Part shown: positions 1 through 7,428 of the stretch, piece after piece
How positions within the stretch are numbered: position 1 is the first letter of the stretch
How the letters are laid out: every line of letters begins with the position of its first letter
Source of the DNA: an uncultured Clostridia bacterium
GTDB taxonomy: Bacteria; Bacillota; Clostridia; Oscillospirales; Acutalibacteraceae
DNA length: 64,000 nt
Assembly (NCBI GenBank): GCA_944384995.1
Contig: CALWVN010000002.1
Coordinates: 1 to 64,000, forward strand
Reading direction: 5' to 3'
Program-made: the position numbers and the translations under genes
Notes under the pieces: model-generated
What the model saw: only the letters and a program-made list of their open reading frames with translations
Databases searched by the model: none
What the model was told of the DNA's origin: nothing

Positions 1-1130
1 ACCGTCTCCACATGATTTGTATGCGGGAACATATCGACGGGCTGGATCTTTTTGACGCGGTAGCCGTTTTTGCAAAGGAACAGCAGGTCGCGCCGCTGGG
101 TCTCGGGATTGCAGGAGATATACACCACCCGCGCGGGTGCAAGGCGCACGAGTGACCGAAGAAAGGGGAGACTGCTGCCCGCGCGCGGCGGATCTAAGAA
201 CACCACGCCCGCGTGTTCGCCCGCACGCGCCATGTCTGTCAAAAATGCGCCCGCGTCCGCTTTTACAAAACGAATGTTATCGACCCCGTTTCGTTTGGCG
301 TTTTTGCGCGCGTCCGCTACCGCGTCACCGTTCAGCTCCACGCCGATGACCTGCTTTGCGTGCTTTGCCGCAAAAATGCCGATGGTCCCCGTCCCGCAAT
401 AGGCATCTATGACCGTTTGCGTGCCGTCAAGTGCGGCGAATTCCAGCGCCTTTTGATACAGCACCTCGGTCTGCATAGGGTTGATTTGGTAAAATGCTTT
501 GGCGCTGATCTGAAACACGCAGTCCCCGAGCTGCTCTTCGATCTTTCCCGGCCCGTACAGCACAAATTCCCGTTCGCCGAGCACCATACTTGTGCGCGCA
601 CCGTTGATATTTTGCAGGATCGTCGTGATCTCAGGGTGCTTTTGCAAAAGGGCAAGCAAAAAGGCCTGCTTCCCCGGGAAAACGGGCGATCCCGTGACGA
701 GCACGACCATAATCTGCCCGCTTTTGAACCCGCGTTTCACGAGCACATGACGCAAAAAACCTTTCCCGGTATCGGGATCATAGGGCAACAGATGGAACTG
801 CCCTAAAAGCGTGCGCACCGTGCCGATGATCTCATCCGCCTTTTCGTCCTCGATCAGGCAGCTTTCCACCGCTACCACACGGCGGCTTGCCGCCTGGTAT
901 ACGCCCGAAATGATCTTCCCGCCGCGCGCGTGCGCGAACGCCGCCTGTACCTTGTTGCGGTAGTGGTAGGGGTGTGCCATGCCGAGGATCTCGTCCACAT
1001 GGCAGAACGAACCGAGCAGGCGGATGCACTTGACCTGTTTGTATTGCAGCTGCTGCGGATAGCTTAAATTTTGCAGCTGACAGCCGCCGCATTTTTTCGC
1101 GTGCGGGCAGCGCTGTGTTGCTTCCGCCAT
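1..1130 (-). CDS. rlmD: TrmA/RlmD-family 23S rRNA (uracil-C5)-methyltransferase, 3' end cut by window edge
   Basis: This is a SAM-dependent m5U methyltransferase of the RlmD/RlmCD family, which acts on 23S rRNA in the cytoplasm. The reading frame is open from the ATG at 1130 to the left edge. The N-terminus carries a 4Fe-4S type cysteine cluster (CPHAKKCGGC). Further on are the SAM-binding motif DAYCGTGTIGIF, the LDPPRAG loop and the catalytic-cysteine motif YISCNP. The start is set by a GAGGTGAAG ribosome binding site just upstream. The usual N-terminal TRAM domain is missing: the protein begins directly at the Fe-S cluster. Family assignment is secure. Whether it modifies U747, U1939 or both cannot be read from sequence. 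Confidence 0.9.
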   Translation of the reverse strand, partial: MAEATQRCPHAKKCGGCQLQNLSYPQQLQYKQVKCIRLLGSFCHVDEILGMAHPYHYRNKVQAAFAHARGGKIISGVYQAASRRVVAVESCLIEDEKADEIIGTVRTLLGQFHLLPYDPDTGKGFLRHVLVKRGFKSGQIMVVLVTGSPVFPGKQAFLLALLQKHPEITTILQNINGARTSMVLGEREFVLYGPGKIEEQLGDCVFQISAKAFYQINPMQTEVLYQKALEFAALDGTQTVIDAYCGTGTIGIFAAKHAKQVIGVELNGDAVADARKNAKRNGVDNIRFVKADAGAFLTDMARAGEHAGVVFLDPPRAGSSLPFLRSLVRLAPARVVYISCNPETQRRDLLFLCKNGYRVKKIQPVDMFPHTNHVET

Positions 1131-1188
1131 GTCTTCACCTCGTTTTGTCTGTCGATCGCCGTTTTTTGCGGCGCGGATACCTGCCCAA

Positions 1189-1217
1189 ATAGTAGCATGC
1201 TTTGACGGAAAATTCAA
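1189..1217 (-). promoter_or_regulatory. Promoter of the rlmD-like gene
   Basis: On the minus strand a TTGAAT -35 and a TACTAT -10 are separated by 17 bp, about 60 bp before the ATG. Confidence 0.65.
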
Positions 1218-1444
1218 CAAAAATTGCGGTGCACCGAGGGCGTCTTTAAATTGATACGTTTTTAACGAGCACAGAGCAAATGTTATATTCATTTTTTGAA
1301 AACGAAACAAAAAGGAAATTTTTTCAATCAACACAAGAAGAAAAAAAGGCGATTATTCGGCAAAAGTATGAAAAATCAATATGCAATTGGGATTTTTCAC
1401 AAATCGGGACGTCACTTTTTGTGTAACATTTTCACTGTTTTCTC

Positions 1445-1473
1445 TTGCCAAGCAGAAAAAGGCTTGCTATAAT
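1445..1473 (+). promoter_or_regulatory. Strong promoter of the 47-aa peptide gene
   Basis: TTGCCA, 17 bp, consensus TATAAT, followed about 20 bp on by a strong ribosome binding site (AAAGGAGAT). Confidence 0.8.
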
Positions 1474-1510
1474 AATGTTGCAAATTTAGGGAATGAAAGG
1501 AGATGTAACT

Positions 1511-1654
1511 ATGGATTTTAACGCAATTCTGACCTCCATTACGGAAGCGCTCAATGAAGTTATGGGGCTTCTCGCGGGGCTGGGGCTGCCGGTAGAAGAC
1601 ATCATGTCTTTCTTCTCGGACATCATCGGCAAAATCGTCGGGATGTTTGCGTAA
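1511..1654 (+). CDS. 47-residue hydrophobic/amphipathic acidic peptide, unknown function
   Basis: The frame runs from ATG at 1511 to TAA at 1654 behind a strong AAGGAGAT ribosome binding site. The peptide starts MDFNAILTSITEAL and ends IIGKIVGMFA. It alternates hydrophobic and acidic or small residues, as expected for one or two amphipathic helices broken near a GLGLP segment. Net charge is negative (six D/E, one K), and there are no cysteines and no signal peptide. It has its own consensus promoter and is followed immediately by a perfect hairpin terminator, so it is probably transcribed alone and strongly. I do not recognise a family. A short membrane-associated peptide is possible, but the negative charge argues against a cationic bacteriocin. 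Confidence 0.7.
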   Translation: MDFNAILTSITEALNEVMGLLAGLGLPVEDIMSFFSDIIGKIVGMFA

Positions 1655-1671
1655 GCTTATTGTGCAGCTGG

Positions 1672-1700
1672 ATCGGCGGCGTTTTGGCGCCGCCGATTTT
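1672..1700 (+). terminator. Intrinsic terminator after the 47-aa peptide gene
   Basis: Perfect 10-bp stem (1672-1681 with 1688-1697), 6-nt loop, then a short T run. Confidence 0.8.
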
Positions 1701-1731
1701 CCTATCCTCCGAAAGAATCAGGTGCTTTGCC

Positions 1732-2310
1732 ATGAGAATATATAAAATTTTTGTGCTCTGCGCCGCGCTGCTCCTGCTTTGCGCCTGCGGCAACGGTGCG
1801 GTGTCGGCCGAGGTGACCGCGACAGTTCCCACCGCACAGACGACCATTCCCACACAGACAACCGAAGCGCCGCCGTCCGCCGGCAGTGCCGAGACACAAT
1901 CCGCCGTACCGCAGACGACCGAGGCGAGCACAACGCTGCCGTTAGGAATTACTATGCCGCAAGAAGATTACACCACCCTGTTCACAGACGACCCCTCTAA
2001 TAAATTCATTACTGCCGTTGCCGAAAAATACGGCTTGGACACGTCGCTTTTGGCGGCGGTTTATACCGACCCAGTCAGCGACAGCAATCAGGTTTGGCAG
2101 TTTAACGGCAAAACGGACTCGTCCGGTAAGCTCCTGCGCAATGCGGACACACTGAAATATGTGTACAGCATCTCTGCCGACTGCAGCCAGATCAAACGCA
2201 CGGGCGGATTTACCGGCAACGACGGCTATAACGCCGTTTCCGGCTATGTGGTGTTCACCACGACCAAGCAGATGCTGCTACCTGAGTTTGAAGCGGAACT
2301 GAACGCCTAA
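1732..2310 (+). CDS. Thr/Pro-rich lipoprotein, unknown function
   Basis: This 192-residue protein starts MRIYKIF, followed by a hydrophobic signal segment and a lipobox ending LLLLCAC, so it should be lipid-anchored outside the membrane. Residues about 25-70 form a Thr/Ala/Pro/Ser-rich linker. The remaining 120 residues are a compact domain (about DYTTLFTDDPSNKF to the C-terminus) that I do not recognise. An upstream in-frame TTG exists, but it would put extra residues before the signal peptide and overlap the terminator of the preceding gene, so the ATG at 1732 is preferred although its ribosome binding site is weak. The 47-aa gene lies just upstream but is separated by a terminator. Confidence 0.85.
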   Translation: MRIYKIFVLCAALLLLCACGNGAVSAEVTATVPTAQTTIPTQTTEAPPSAGSAETQSAVPQTTEASTTLPLGITMPQEDYTTLFTDDPSNKFITAVAEKYGLDTSLLAAVYTDPVSDSNQVWQFNGKTDSSGKLLRNADTLKYVYSISADCSQIKRTGGFTGNDGYNAVSGYVVFTTTKQMLLPEFEAELNA

Positions 2311-2321
2311 TATAGCAGTAA

Positions 2322-2351
2322 GCCCCGCGGCAGCACAGGCTGCCGCGGGGC
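2322..2351 (+). terminator. Strong GC hairpin after the lipoprotein gene
   Basis: Perfect 13-bp stem (2322-2334 with 2339-2351) with a 4-nt loop. It lacks a clear T run, so it may act as a weak terminator or mRNA 3' stabiliser. Confidence 0.5.
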
Positions 2352-2437
2352 GCTTGTGCAAAATCCATTAAAAAGAAGAAAAATGGCGTGCCTTTTGCCC
2401 CGTATTCATAAAATGTGCGGAAAAATCAAGAAAACTA

Positions 2438-2466
2438 TGGAAATTCAGAAAAGATTATGGTAAAAT
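2438..2466 (+). promoter_or_regulatory. Likely ppdK promoter
   Basis: TGGAAA, 17 bp, TAAAAT. The -10 is good and the -35 is only four of six. Initiation here gives a leader of about 80 nt. Confidence 0.4.
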
Positions 2467-2483
2467 AACCGTTGGTTCTCTGT

Positions 2484-2511
2484 GTCCGAATGCGGGTTTT
2501 CGCATTCGGAC
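2484..2511 (+). promoter_or_regulatory. Hairpin in the ppdK leader
   Basis: Perfect 11-bp stem (2484-2494 with 2501-2511) and 6-nt loop, with flanking GGTT/AACC that could extend it. It sits between the promoter and the GGAGG at 2542 and has no T run. Confidence 0.6.
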
Positions 2512-2553
2512 AACCATAACTTCCCAAGTGTATCAAAAAATGGAGGTATTTGC

Positions 2554-5181
2554 ATGAGTAAAAAGTATGTGTACCTGTTCTCCGAGGGGAACAAGGACAT
2601 GCGCAGCCTGCTCGGCGGCAAAGGCGCGAACCTTGCCGAAATGACCGGGCTGGGGCTGCCCGTCCCGCAGGGCTTCACCATCACCACCGAAGCCTGCACG
2701 CAGTATTATGAGGACGGCAGAAAGATCAATGACGAGATCCAGGCGCAGATCATGGAGTACATCGTCAAAATGGAAGAGATCACCGGTAAAAAGTTCGGCG
2801 ATAAGGAAAACCCGCTGCTCGTGTCGGTGCGTTCCGGCGCGCGCGCTTCCATGCCGGGTATGATGGACACCATCCTGAACCTCGGCTTAAACGAGGACGT
2901 CGTCGAGGTTATGGCGGCGAAATCCGGCAACCCCCGTTGGGCTTGGGACTGCTACAGAAGATTCATCCAGATGTATTCCGACGTCGTTATGGAAGTCGGT
3001 AAGAAATACTTTGAACAGCTCATCGACGAGATGAAGGAAAAGCGCGGCGTTACACAGGACGTCGATCTGACCGCCGACGACCTCAAGGAACTGGCGGAGC
3101 AGTTCAAGGCAGAGTATAAATCCAAGATCGGCGACGATTTCCCGACCGACCCGAAGGTGCAGCTCATGGGCGCCGTCGAAGCGGTGTTCCGTTCCTGGGA
3201 CAACCCCCGTGCGAACGTCTATCGCCGCGATAACGACATCCCCTATTCCTGGGGTACTGCCGTCAACGTCCAGATGATGGCGTTCGGCAACATGGGTGAC
3301 AACTGCGGCACGGGCGTTGCGTTCACGCGTGACCCCGCTACCGGCGAAAAGGGCCTGTTCGGCGAGTTCCTGACCAATGCACAGGGCGAGGACGTTGTTG
3401 CAGGTGTCCGCACGCCCATGCACATCAGCGAAATGGAACAGAAATTCCCCGAAGCGTTCAAGCAGTTCACCGAGGTCTGCAAGACGCTGGAAAATCACTA
3501 CCGCGACATGCAGGATATGGAGTTCACCGTCGAAGAGGGTAAGCTCTATATGCTGCAGACCCGCAACGGCAAGCGTACCGCCAAGGCGGCGCTCAAGATC
3601 GCCTGCGACCTCGTGGACGAGGGCATGATCGACAAGAAGCAGGCAGTTGCCATGATCGACCCGAGAAACCTCGACTCGCTTTTGCACCCGCAGTTTGACG
3701 CGAAAGCGCTCAAGGCGGCAACGCCCGCCGGCAAGGGCCTCGGCGCTTCCCCCGGCGCAGCGTGCGGCAAGGTCGTCTTCACCGCTGAGGACGCCGAAGA
3801 GTGGAACAAGCGCGGCGAAAAGGTCGTGCTTGTGCGCTTGGAGACTTCTCCCGAAGATATCACCGGTATGAAGGCTTCGCAGGGCATTTTGACCGTGCGC
3901 GGCGGTATGACCTCCCACGCGGCGGTCGTGGCGCGCGGCATGGGCACCTGCTGTGTCTCCGGCTGCGGCGACATCGTCATGGACGAGGAAAACAAACAGT
4001 TCACTCTGGCGGGCAAAACCTACCACGAGGGCGACTATATCTCGATCGACGGCTCCACCGGCAACATCTACGACGGCATCATTCCGACGGTGGATGCAGA
4101 GATCGCGGGCGAGTTCGGTCGGATCATGACCTGGGCGGACGAGTTCCGTACCCTGAAGGTCCGCACGAACGCCGATACCCCGGCGGATGCGAAGAAAGCG
4201 CGCGAGCTCGGCGCGGAGGGCATCGGCCTTTGCCGCACGGAGCATATGTTCTTCGAGGCAGACAGAATCGCCGCGTTCCGCGAGATGATCTGCGCAGATA
4301 CCGCCGAGGAGAGAGAAGCAGCACTTGCCAAGATCCTGCCGTATCAGCAGGGCGACTTCGAGAAGCTGTATGAAGCGCTGGAAGGCAACCCTGTTACCAT
4401 TCGTTTCCTTGACCCGCCGCTGCACGAGTTCGTTCCCACCGAGGAAGCGGACATCGAGGCGCTCGCCAAGGCACAGGGCAAATCCGTGGAAGCCATCAAG
4501 GCGATCATCGCAGGGCTGCATGAGTTCAACCCGATGATGGGTCACCGCGGTTGCCGTCTGACGGTCACCTATCCCGAGATCGCCAGAATGCAGACCACTG
4601 CAGTCATCCGCGCGGCGATCAACGTCAAGAAGGCGCATCCGGATTGGGACATCATGCCCGAGATCATGATCCCGCTGGTCGGCGAGGTCAAAGAGCTGAA
4701 GTTCGTTAAGGACATCGTTGTGGAGACTGCTGACAAGGAGATCGCCGACGCCGGTGTTGAGCTGAAATATGAGGTCGGCACCATGATCGAGATCCCGCGT
4801 GCGGCGCTCACCGCCGACGAGATCGCGACGGAAGCGGAGTTCTTCTGCTTCGGCACGAACGACCTGACGCAGATGACCTTCGGCTTCTCCCGTGATGACG
4901 CGGGCAAGTTCCTGGATGCCTACTATGACACCAAGATCTATGAGAACGATCCGTTCGCGAAGCTCGACCAGAAGGGTGTCGGCATGCTCATGAAGATGGC
5001 TGTCGAAAAGGGCAAGGCGGTCCGTCCGTCCCTGCACTGCGGCATCTGCGGCGAGCACGGCGGCGACCCGTCCTCGGTGGAGTTCTGCCACGAGATCGGG
5101 CTCGACTACGTCTCTTGCTCTCCGTTCCGTGTGCCGATCGCGCGCCTTGCGGCGGCACAGGCTGCGATCAAGAACGGCTAA
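2554..5181 (+). CDS. ppdK: Pyruvate, phosphate dikinase
   Basis: This enzyme interconverts pyruvate, ATP and phosphate with phosphoenolpyruvate, AMP and pyrophosphate. In anaerobes it often works in glycolysis or gluconeogenesis. The 875-residue length matches the family exactly. The N-terminal ATP-grasp region begins YLFSEGNKDMRSLLGGKGANLAEM. The swivelling phosphohistidine domain has GGMTSHAAVVARGMG. The C-terminal PEP-binding TIM barrel includes GHRGCRL and the end motif HCGICGEHGGDPSSVEFC with its catalytic cysteine. An upstream in-frame extension exists, but the GGAGG at 2542 fixes the start at 2554. It has its own promoter, leader hairpin and terminator and so is monocistronic. Confidence 0.98.
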   Translation: MSKKYVYLFSEGNKDMRSLLGGKGANLAEMTGLGLPVPQGFTITTEACTQYYEDGRKINDEIQAQIMEYIVKMEEITGKKFGDKENPLLVSVRSGARASMPGMMDTILNLGLNEDVVEVMAAKSGNPRWAWDCYRRFIQMYSDVVMEVGKKYFEQLIDEMKEKRGVTQDVDLTADDLKELAEQFKAEYKSKIGDDFPTDPKVQLMGAVEAVFRSWDNPRANVYRRDNDIPYSWGTAVNVQMMAFGNMGDNCGTGVAFTRDPATGEKGLFGEFLTNAQGEDVVAGVRTPMHISEMEQKFPEAFKQFTEVCKTLENHYRDMQDMEFTVEEGKLYMLQTRNGKRTAKAALKIACDLVDEGMIDKKQAVAMIDPRNLDSLLHPQFDAKALKAATPAGKGLGASPGAACGKVVFTAEDAEEWNKRGEKVVLVRLETSPEDITGMKASQGILTVRGGMTSHAAVVARGMGTCCVSGCGDIVMDEENKQFTLAGKTYHEGDYISIDGSTGNIYDGIIPTVDAEIAGEFGRIMTWADEFRTLKVRTNADTPADAKKARELGAEGIGLCRTEHMFFEADRIAAFREMICADTAEEREAALAKILPYQQGDFEKLYEALEGNPVTIRFLDPPLHEFVPTEEADIEALAKAQGKSVEAIKAIIAGLHEFNPMMGHRGCRLTVTYPEIARMQTTAVIRAAINVKKAHPDWDIMPEIMIPLVGEVKELKFVKDIVVETADKEIADAGVELKYEVGTMIEIPRAALTADEIATEAEFFCFGTNDLTQMTFGFSRDDAGKFLDAYYDTKIYENDPFAKLDQKGVGMLMKMAVEKGKAVRPSLHCGICGEHGGDPSSVEFCHEIGLDYVSCSPFRVPIARLAAAQAAIKNG

Positions 5182-5202
5182 GATCTGCATGATCAAAACC
5201 AA

Positions 5203-5237
5203 ACGGGCGTACCGCGCAAGCGGTGCGCCCGTTTTTT
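5203..5237 (+). terminator. ppdK terminator
   Basis: 13-bp stem with one G-T pair (5203-5215 with 5220-5232), GCAA loop and six Ts. Confidence 0.92.
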
Positions 5238-5329
5238 ATAAATCCGTAAGAGGGAGCACAGAAGCATAACGCTTTGGCTGAAATGCATCACACATGCATG
5301 CAATATGCAGCAGATTACAGGCGGCAAGG

Positions 5330-5359
5330 TTGACAAGCACGTGCGCGGCATGGTAGCAT
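5330..5359 (+). promoter_or_regulatory. Promoter of the flavodoxin-like gene
   Basis: Consensus TTGACA, 18 bp, TAGCAT, about 28 bp before the coding start. ATGCA-rich repeats lie just upstream (5283-5310). Confidence 0.65.
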
Positions 5360-5386
5360 AAAGCAAACCGAAACGGAGGCGAGCTT

Positions 5387-5923
5387 ATGCGCGGTGCAGT
5401 CCTGTACGGAAGCTGTTACGGTACAGCACAGAAATATGCCGAGCGTTTTGCCCGGGAAACCGGCTTGCCGTGTCTGCCCTGTGAACAGGCAGGCGATGTG
5501 CGGGATGCGGATACGCTTGTGTACTTCGGCGGGCTGTATGCCGGAGGCGTTTTAGGGCTTTCGAAAACGATCCGAAGCCTCCCGAATGCAGCAAATATGC
5601 GCCTTTTGATCGTGACCGTAGGGCTTGCGGATCCGCAGGATCCCGTAAACGTGCAAAATATCCGAACCGCGCTCAAAAAGCAACTGCCGCAAGAGGTCTT
5701 TGCCCGCGCGCAGATCTTTCACCTGCGCGGTGGGATAGATTATGCAAGGCTGTCACGTGGACACAGAGCCATGATGGCACTATTGTATCATCACGATAAG
5801 CGGCTGCCGCCCGAAAAGCAAAGCGCGGAGTCACGGGCGATCGTGGAGACGTATAACAGTAAGGTGGATTTCTTTGATGCACAGGCGCTGGACGTGATAC
5901 GCCGCGCTTTGGAAACGGCTTGA
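5387..5923 (+). CDS. Flavodoxin-domain protein (HemG/flavodoxin-like)
   Basis: This 178-residue protein starts MRGAVLYGSCYGTAQKYA, which has the form of the FMN phosphate-binding loop of flavodoxins (T/S-x-T-G-x-T), followed by a VYFGGLYAGG segment typical of flavodoxin-like domains. It probably binds FMN and acts in electron transfer or as a protoporphyrinogen-oxidase-like NADH-dependent reductase. The exact substrate cannot be told. It is a single-gene unit with its own promoter and a GGAGG ribosome binding site, and it converges on ahcY. Confidence 0.75.
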   Translation: MRGAVLYGSCYGTAQKYAERFARETGLPCLPCEQAGDVRDADTLVYFGGLYAGGVLGLSKTIRSLPNAANMRLLIVTVGLADPQDPVNVQNIRTALKKQLPQEVFARAQIFHLRGGIDYARLSRGHRAMMALLYHHDKRLPPEKQSAESRAIVETYNSKVDFFDAQALDVIRRALETA

Positions 5924-5940
5924 AGAACCTGCCCTTATCC

Positions 5941-5986
5941 ATAAAAAGAAAATCCCGCCCCGCAGCATACGCTGCGGGGCGGGATT
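5941..5986 (-). terminator. ahcY terminator (may act in both directions)
   Basis: Perfect 16-bp stem (5951-5966 with 5971-5986). Read on the minus strand it is followed by a T-rich tract. Confidence 0.85.
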
Positions 5987-5998
5987 CGCAATAGGGGG

Positions 5999-7246
5999 TT
6001 ACACATTCCAGCTGTGCAGGTATGCTTCCTGTGCGGGGGTGAGGGTGTCTACCGAAACGCCCCAGGCCGCTAACTTGCGGCGCGCGACCTCGCGGTCGAT
6101 CTCTTCGGGGACAGGGTGCAGGTCGGCGGCGAGTTTTCCGGCGTTCTGCACAAGGTATTGTGCCGACAGCGCCTGAATGGCAAAGCTCATGTCCATGATC
6201 TCCGCCGGGTGTCCGTCGCCGGCGGCGAGGTTCACCAGCCGCCCTTCGGCGATCAAATGCAGCACACGCCCGTCTGCCATGCGGTAGCCTGTGATATTTT
6301 TACGGCTCTCGTAGACTTCGACGGCAAGCGCTTCTAAGTCGCCGACGTTGACCTCCACATTGAAATGCCCCGCGTTGCACAGCAGCGCACCGTCCTTCAT
6401 GCGCTGCATGGCGGCTTTCGTAATGACGTCGCGGCAGCCCGTCACCGTGATGAACAGGTCGCCGATCTGTGCCGCTTCTTCCATGGGCATTACGGTAAAG
6501 CCGTCCATGACCGCTTCCATCGCCTTGATCGTATCCACCTCGGTGACCACGACCTTCGCACCGAGCCCCTTTGCACGCAGAGAAACGCCTTTACCGCACC
6601 AGCCGTAGCCTGCCACAACAACGGTTTTACCTGCGACGATCAGATTTGTCGTGCGGTTGATGCCGTCAAAGACCGACTGTCCCGTGCCGTAGCGGTTGTC
6701 GAATAGGTATTTGCACTTCGCGTTATTGACCGCCATCATCGGAAAACGAAGCTGCTTTTCTTTTGCCATGGCGGCGAGGCGCAGGATGCCCGTGGTCGTC
6801 TCCTCGCAGCCGCCGATCACATCGCCGAGCAGCTCCGGGTGCTCGTTGTGCAGGAGGTTCACAAGGTCGCCGCCATCGTCGATGATGAGGTTCGGACGGC
6901 TTAAAATGACCTGTTCCAGATGGCGGTGATAGGTTTCATTGTCCGCGCCGTGTACGGCGAATACCTCCATGCCGCTGTGTACGAGCGCCGCCGCGACATC
7001 ATCCTGCGTGGAAAGCGGATTACTGCCCGTTACAAACATCTCAGCGCCGCCCGCCTGCAGCACGCGGCAAAGGTAGGCGGTTTTTGCCTCCAAATGCACG
7101 GAAAGCGCCACGCGCAGTCCTGCAAAAGGCTTGCTTTCGGCAAAATCGCGCTTTAGGCCCGACAAAAGCGGCATATACCCCGCGACCCATTGGATCTTCT
7201 GCTCCCCCGCAGCATGCAGGCTTTTATCTCGAATGTCACTCAACAT
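5999..7246 (-). CDS. ahcY: Adenosylhomocysteinase (S-adenosylhomocysteine hydrolase)
   Basis: This NAD-dependent enzyme splits S-adenosylhomocysteine into adenosine and homocysteine, removing the product inhibitor of methyltransferases. The 415-residue length fits the shorter bacterial/archaeal form. Visible motifs are the substrate region SNPLSTQDDVAAAL, EETTTGILRL, the NNAKCKYLFDNRYGTGQS segment and the Rossmann motif GYGWCGKG. The C-terminus ends YLHSWNV and lacks the KPDHYRY tail of the longer form. The start has a TAGGAGTG ribosome binding site. The gene is divergent from the DUF4474 lipoprotein, and no SAH riboswitch was recognised in its short leader. Confidence 0.96.
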   Translation of the reverse strand: MLSDIRDKSLHAAGEQKIQWVAGYMPLLSGLKRDFAESKPFAGLRVALSVHLEAKTAYLCRVLQAGGAEMFVTGSNPLSTQDDVAAALVHSGMEVFAVHGADNETYHRHLEQVILSRPNLIIDDGGDLVNLLHNEHPELLGDVIGGCEETTTGILRLAAMAKEKQLRFPMMAVNNAKCKYLFDNRYGTGQSVFDGINRTTNLIVAGKTVVVAGYGWCGKGVSLRAKGLGAKVVVTEVDTIKAMEAVMDGFTVMPMEEAAQIGDLFITVTGCRDVITKAAMQRMKDGALLCNAGHFNVEVNVGDLEALAVEVYESRKNITGYRMADGRVLHLIAEGRLVNLAAGDGHPAEIMDMSFAIQALSAQYLVQNAGKLAADLHPVPEEIDREVARRKLAAWGVSVDTLTPAQEAYLHSWNV

Positions 7247-7274
7247 GTTTCACTCCTAAAATTGAATCTTATTC

Positions 7275-7303
7275 AGCGTAGCACAAATTGCGGAAAAAAG
7301 CAA
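7275..7303 (-). promoter_or_regulatory. ahcY promoter
   Basis: Minus strand TTGCTT, 17 bp, TACGCT, about 28 bp before the ATG. Confidence 0.5.
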
Positions 7304-7309
7304 TAAATG

Positions 7310-7338
7310 TTGACAGAAGTACCGATTTGTGCGATAAT
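7310..7338 (+). promoter_or_regulatory. Promoter of the DUF4474 lipoprotein gene
   Basis: TTGACA, 17 bp, GATAAT. The leader that follows is about 85 nt and folds well: a 7-bp inverted repeat (7341-7347 with 7373-7379) and an 8-bp GC hairpin (7383-7390 with 7394-7401) precede the ribosome binding site at 7411. Confidence 0.8.
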
Positions 7339-7428
7339 AACTTTGTAACGTCTGAAAGAATTGTGCATAAGCTACAAAGACGGCGCGGCGCATCGCCGCG
7401 CGGGAACGAGAGAGGAAAGGTTGGTTTT

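Larger units (their letters stand above)
1131..1510. other. AT-rich intergenic region with divergent promoters and an inverted repeat
   Basis: No gene is seen here. The region is clearly more AT-rich than its surroundings. It holds the minus-strand rlmD promoter, the plus-strand promoter of the 47-aa peptide gene, and a perfect 9-bp inverted repeat (1369-1377 against 1391-1399, 13-bp spacer) lying 45 bp upstream of the peptide promoter's -35. No known RNA family was recognised. Confidence 0.5.

Noticed and set aside
1131..1444. Small RNA (6S, tmRNA or SRP) in the AT-rich gap
   Set aside because: No conserved core of those RNAs was seen, and no clear promoter-terminator pair besides that of the 47-aa peptide.
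2887..5202. 771-residue open frame on the minus strand across ppdK
   Set aside because: It lies wholly opposite a well-conserved ppdK, has low-complexity Arg/Ala/His composition and no ribosome binding site. It is a shadow of GC-rich codons.
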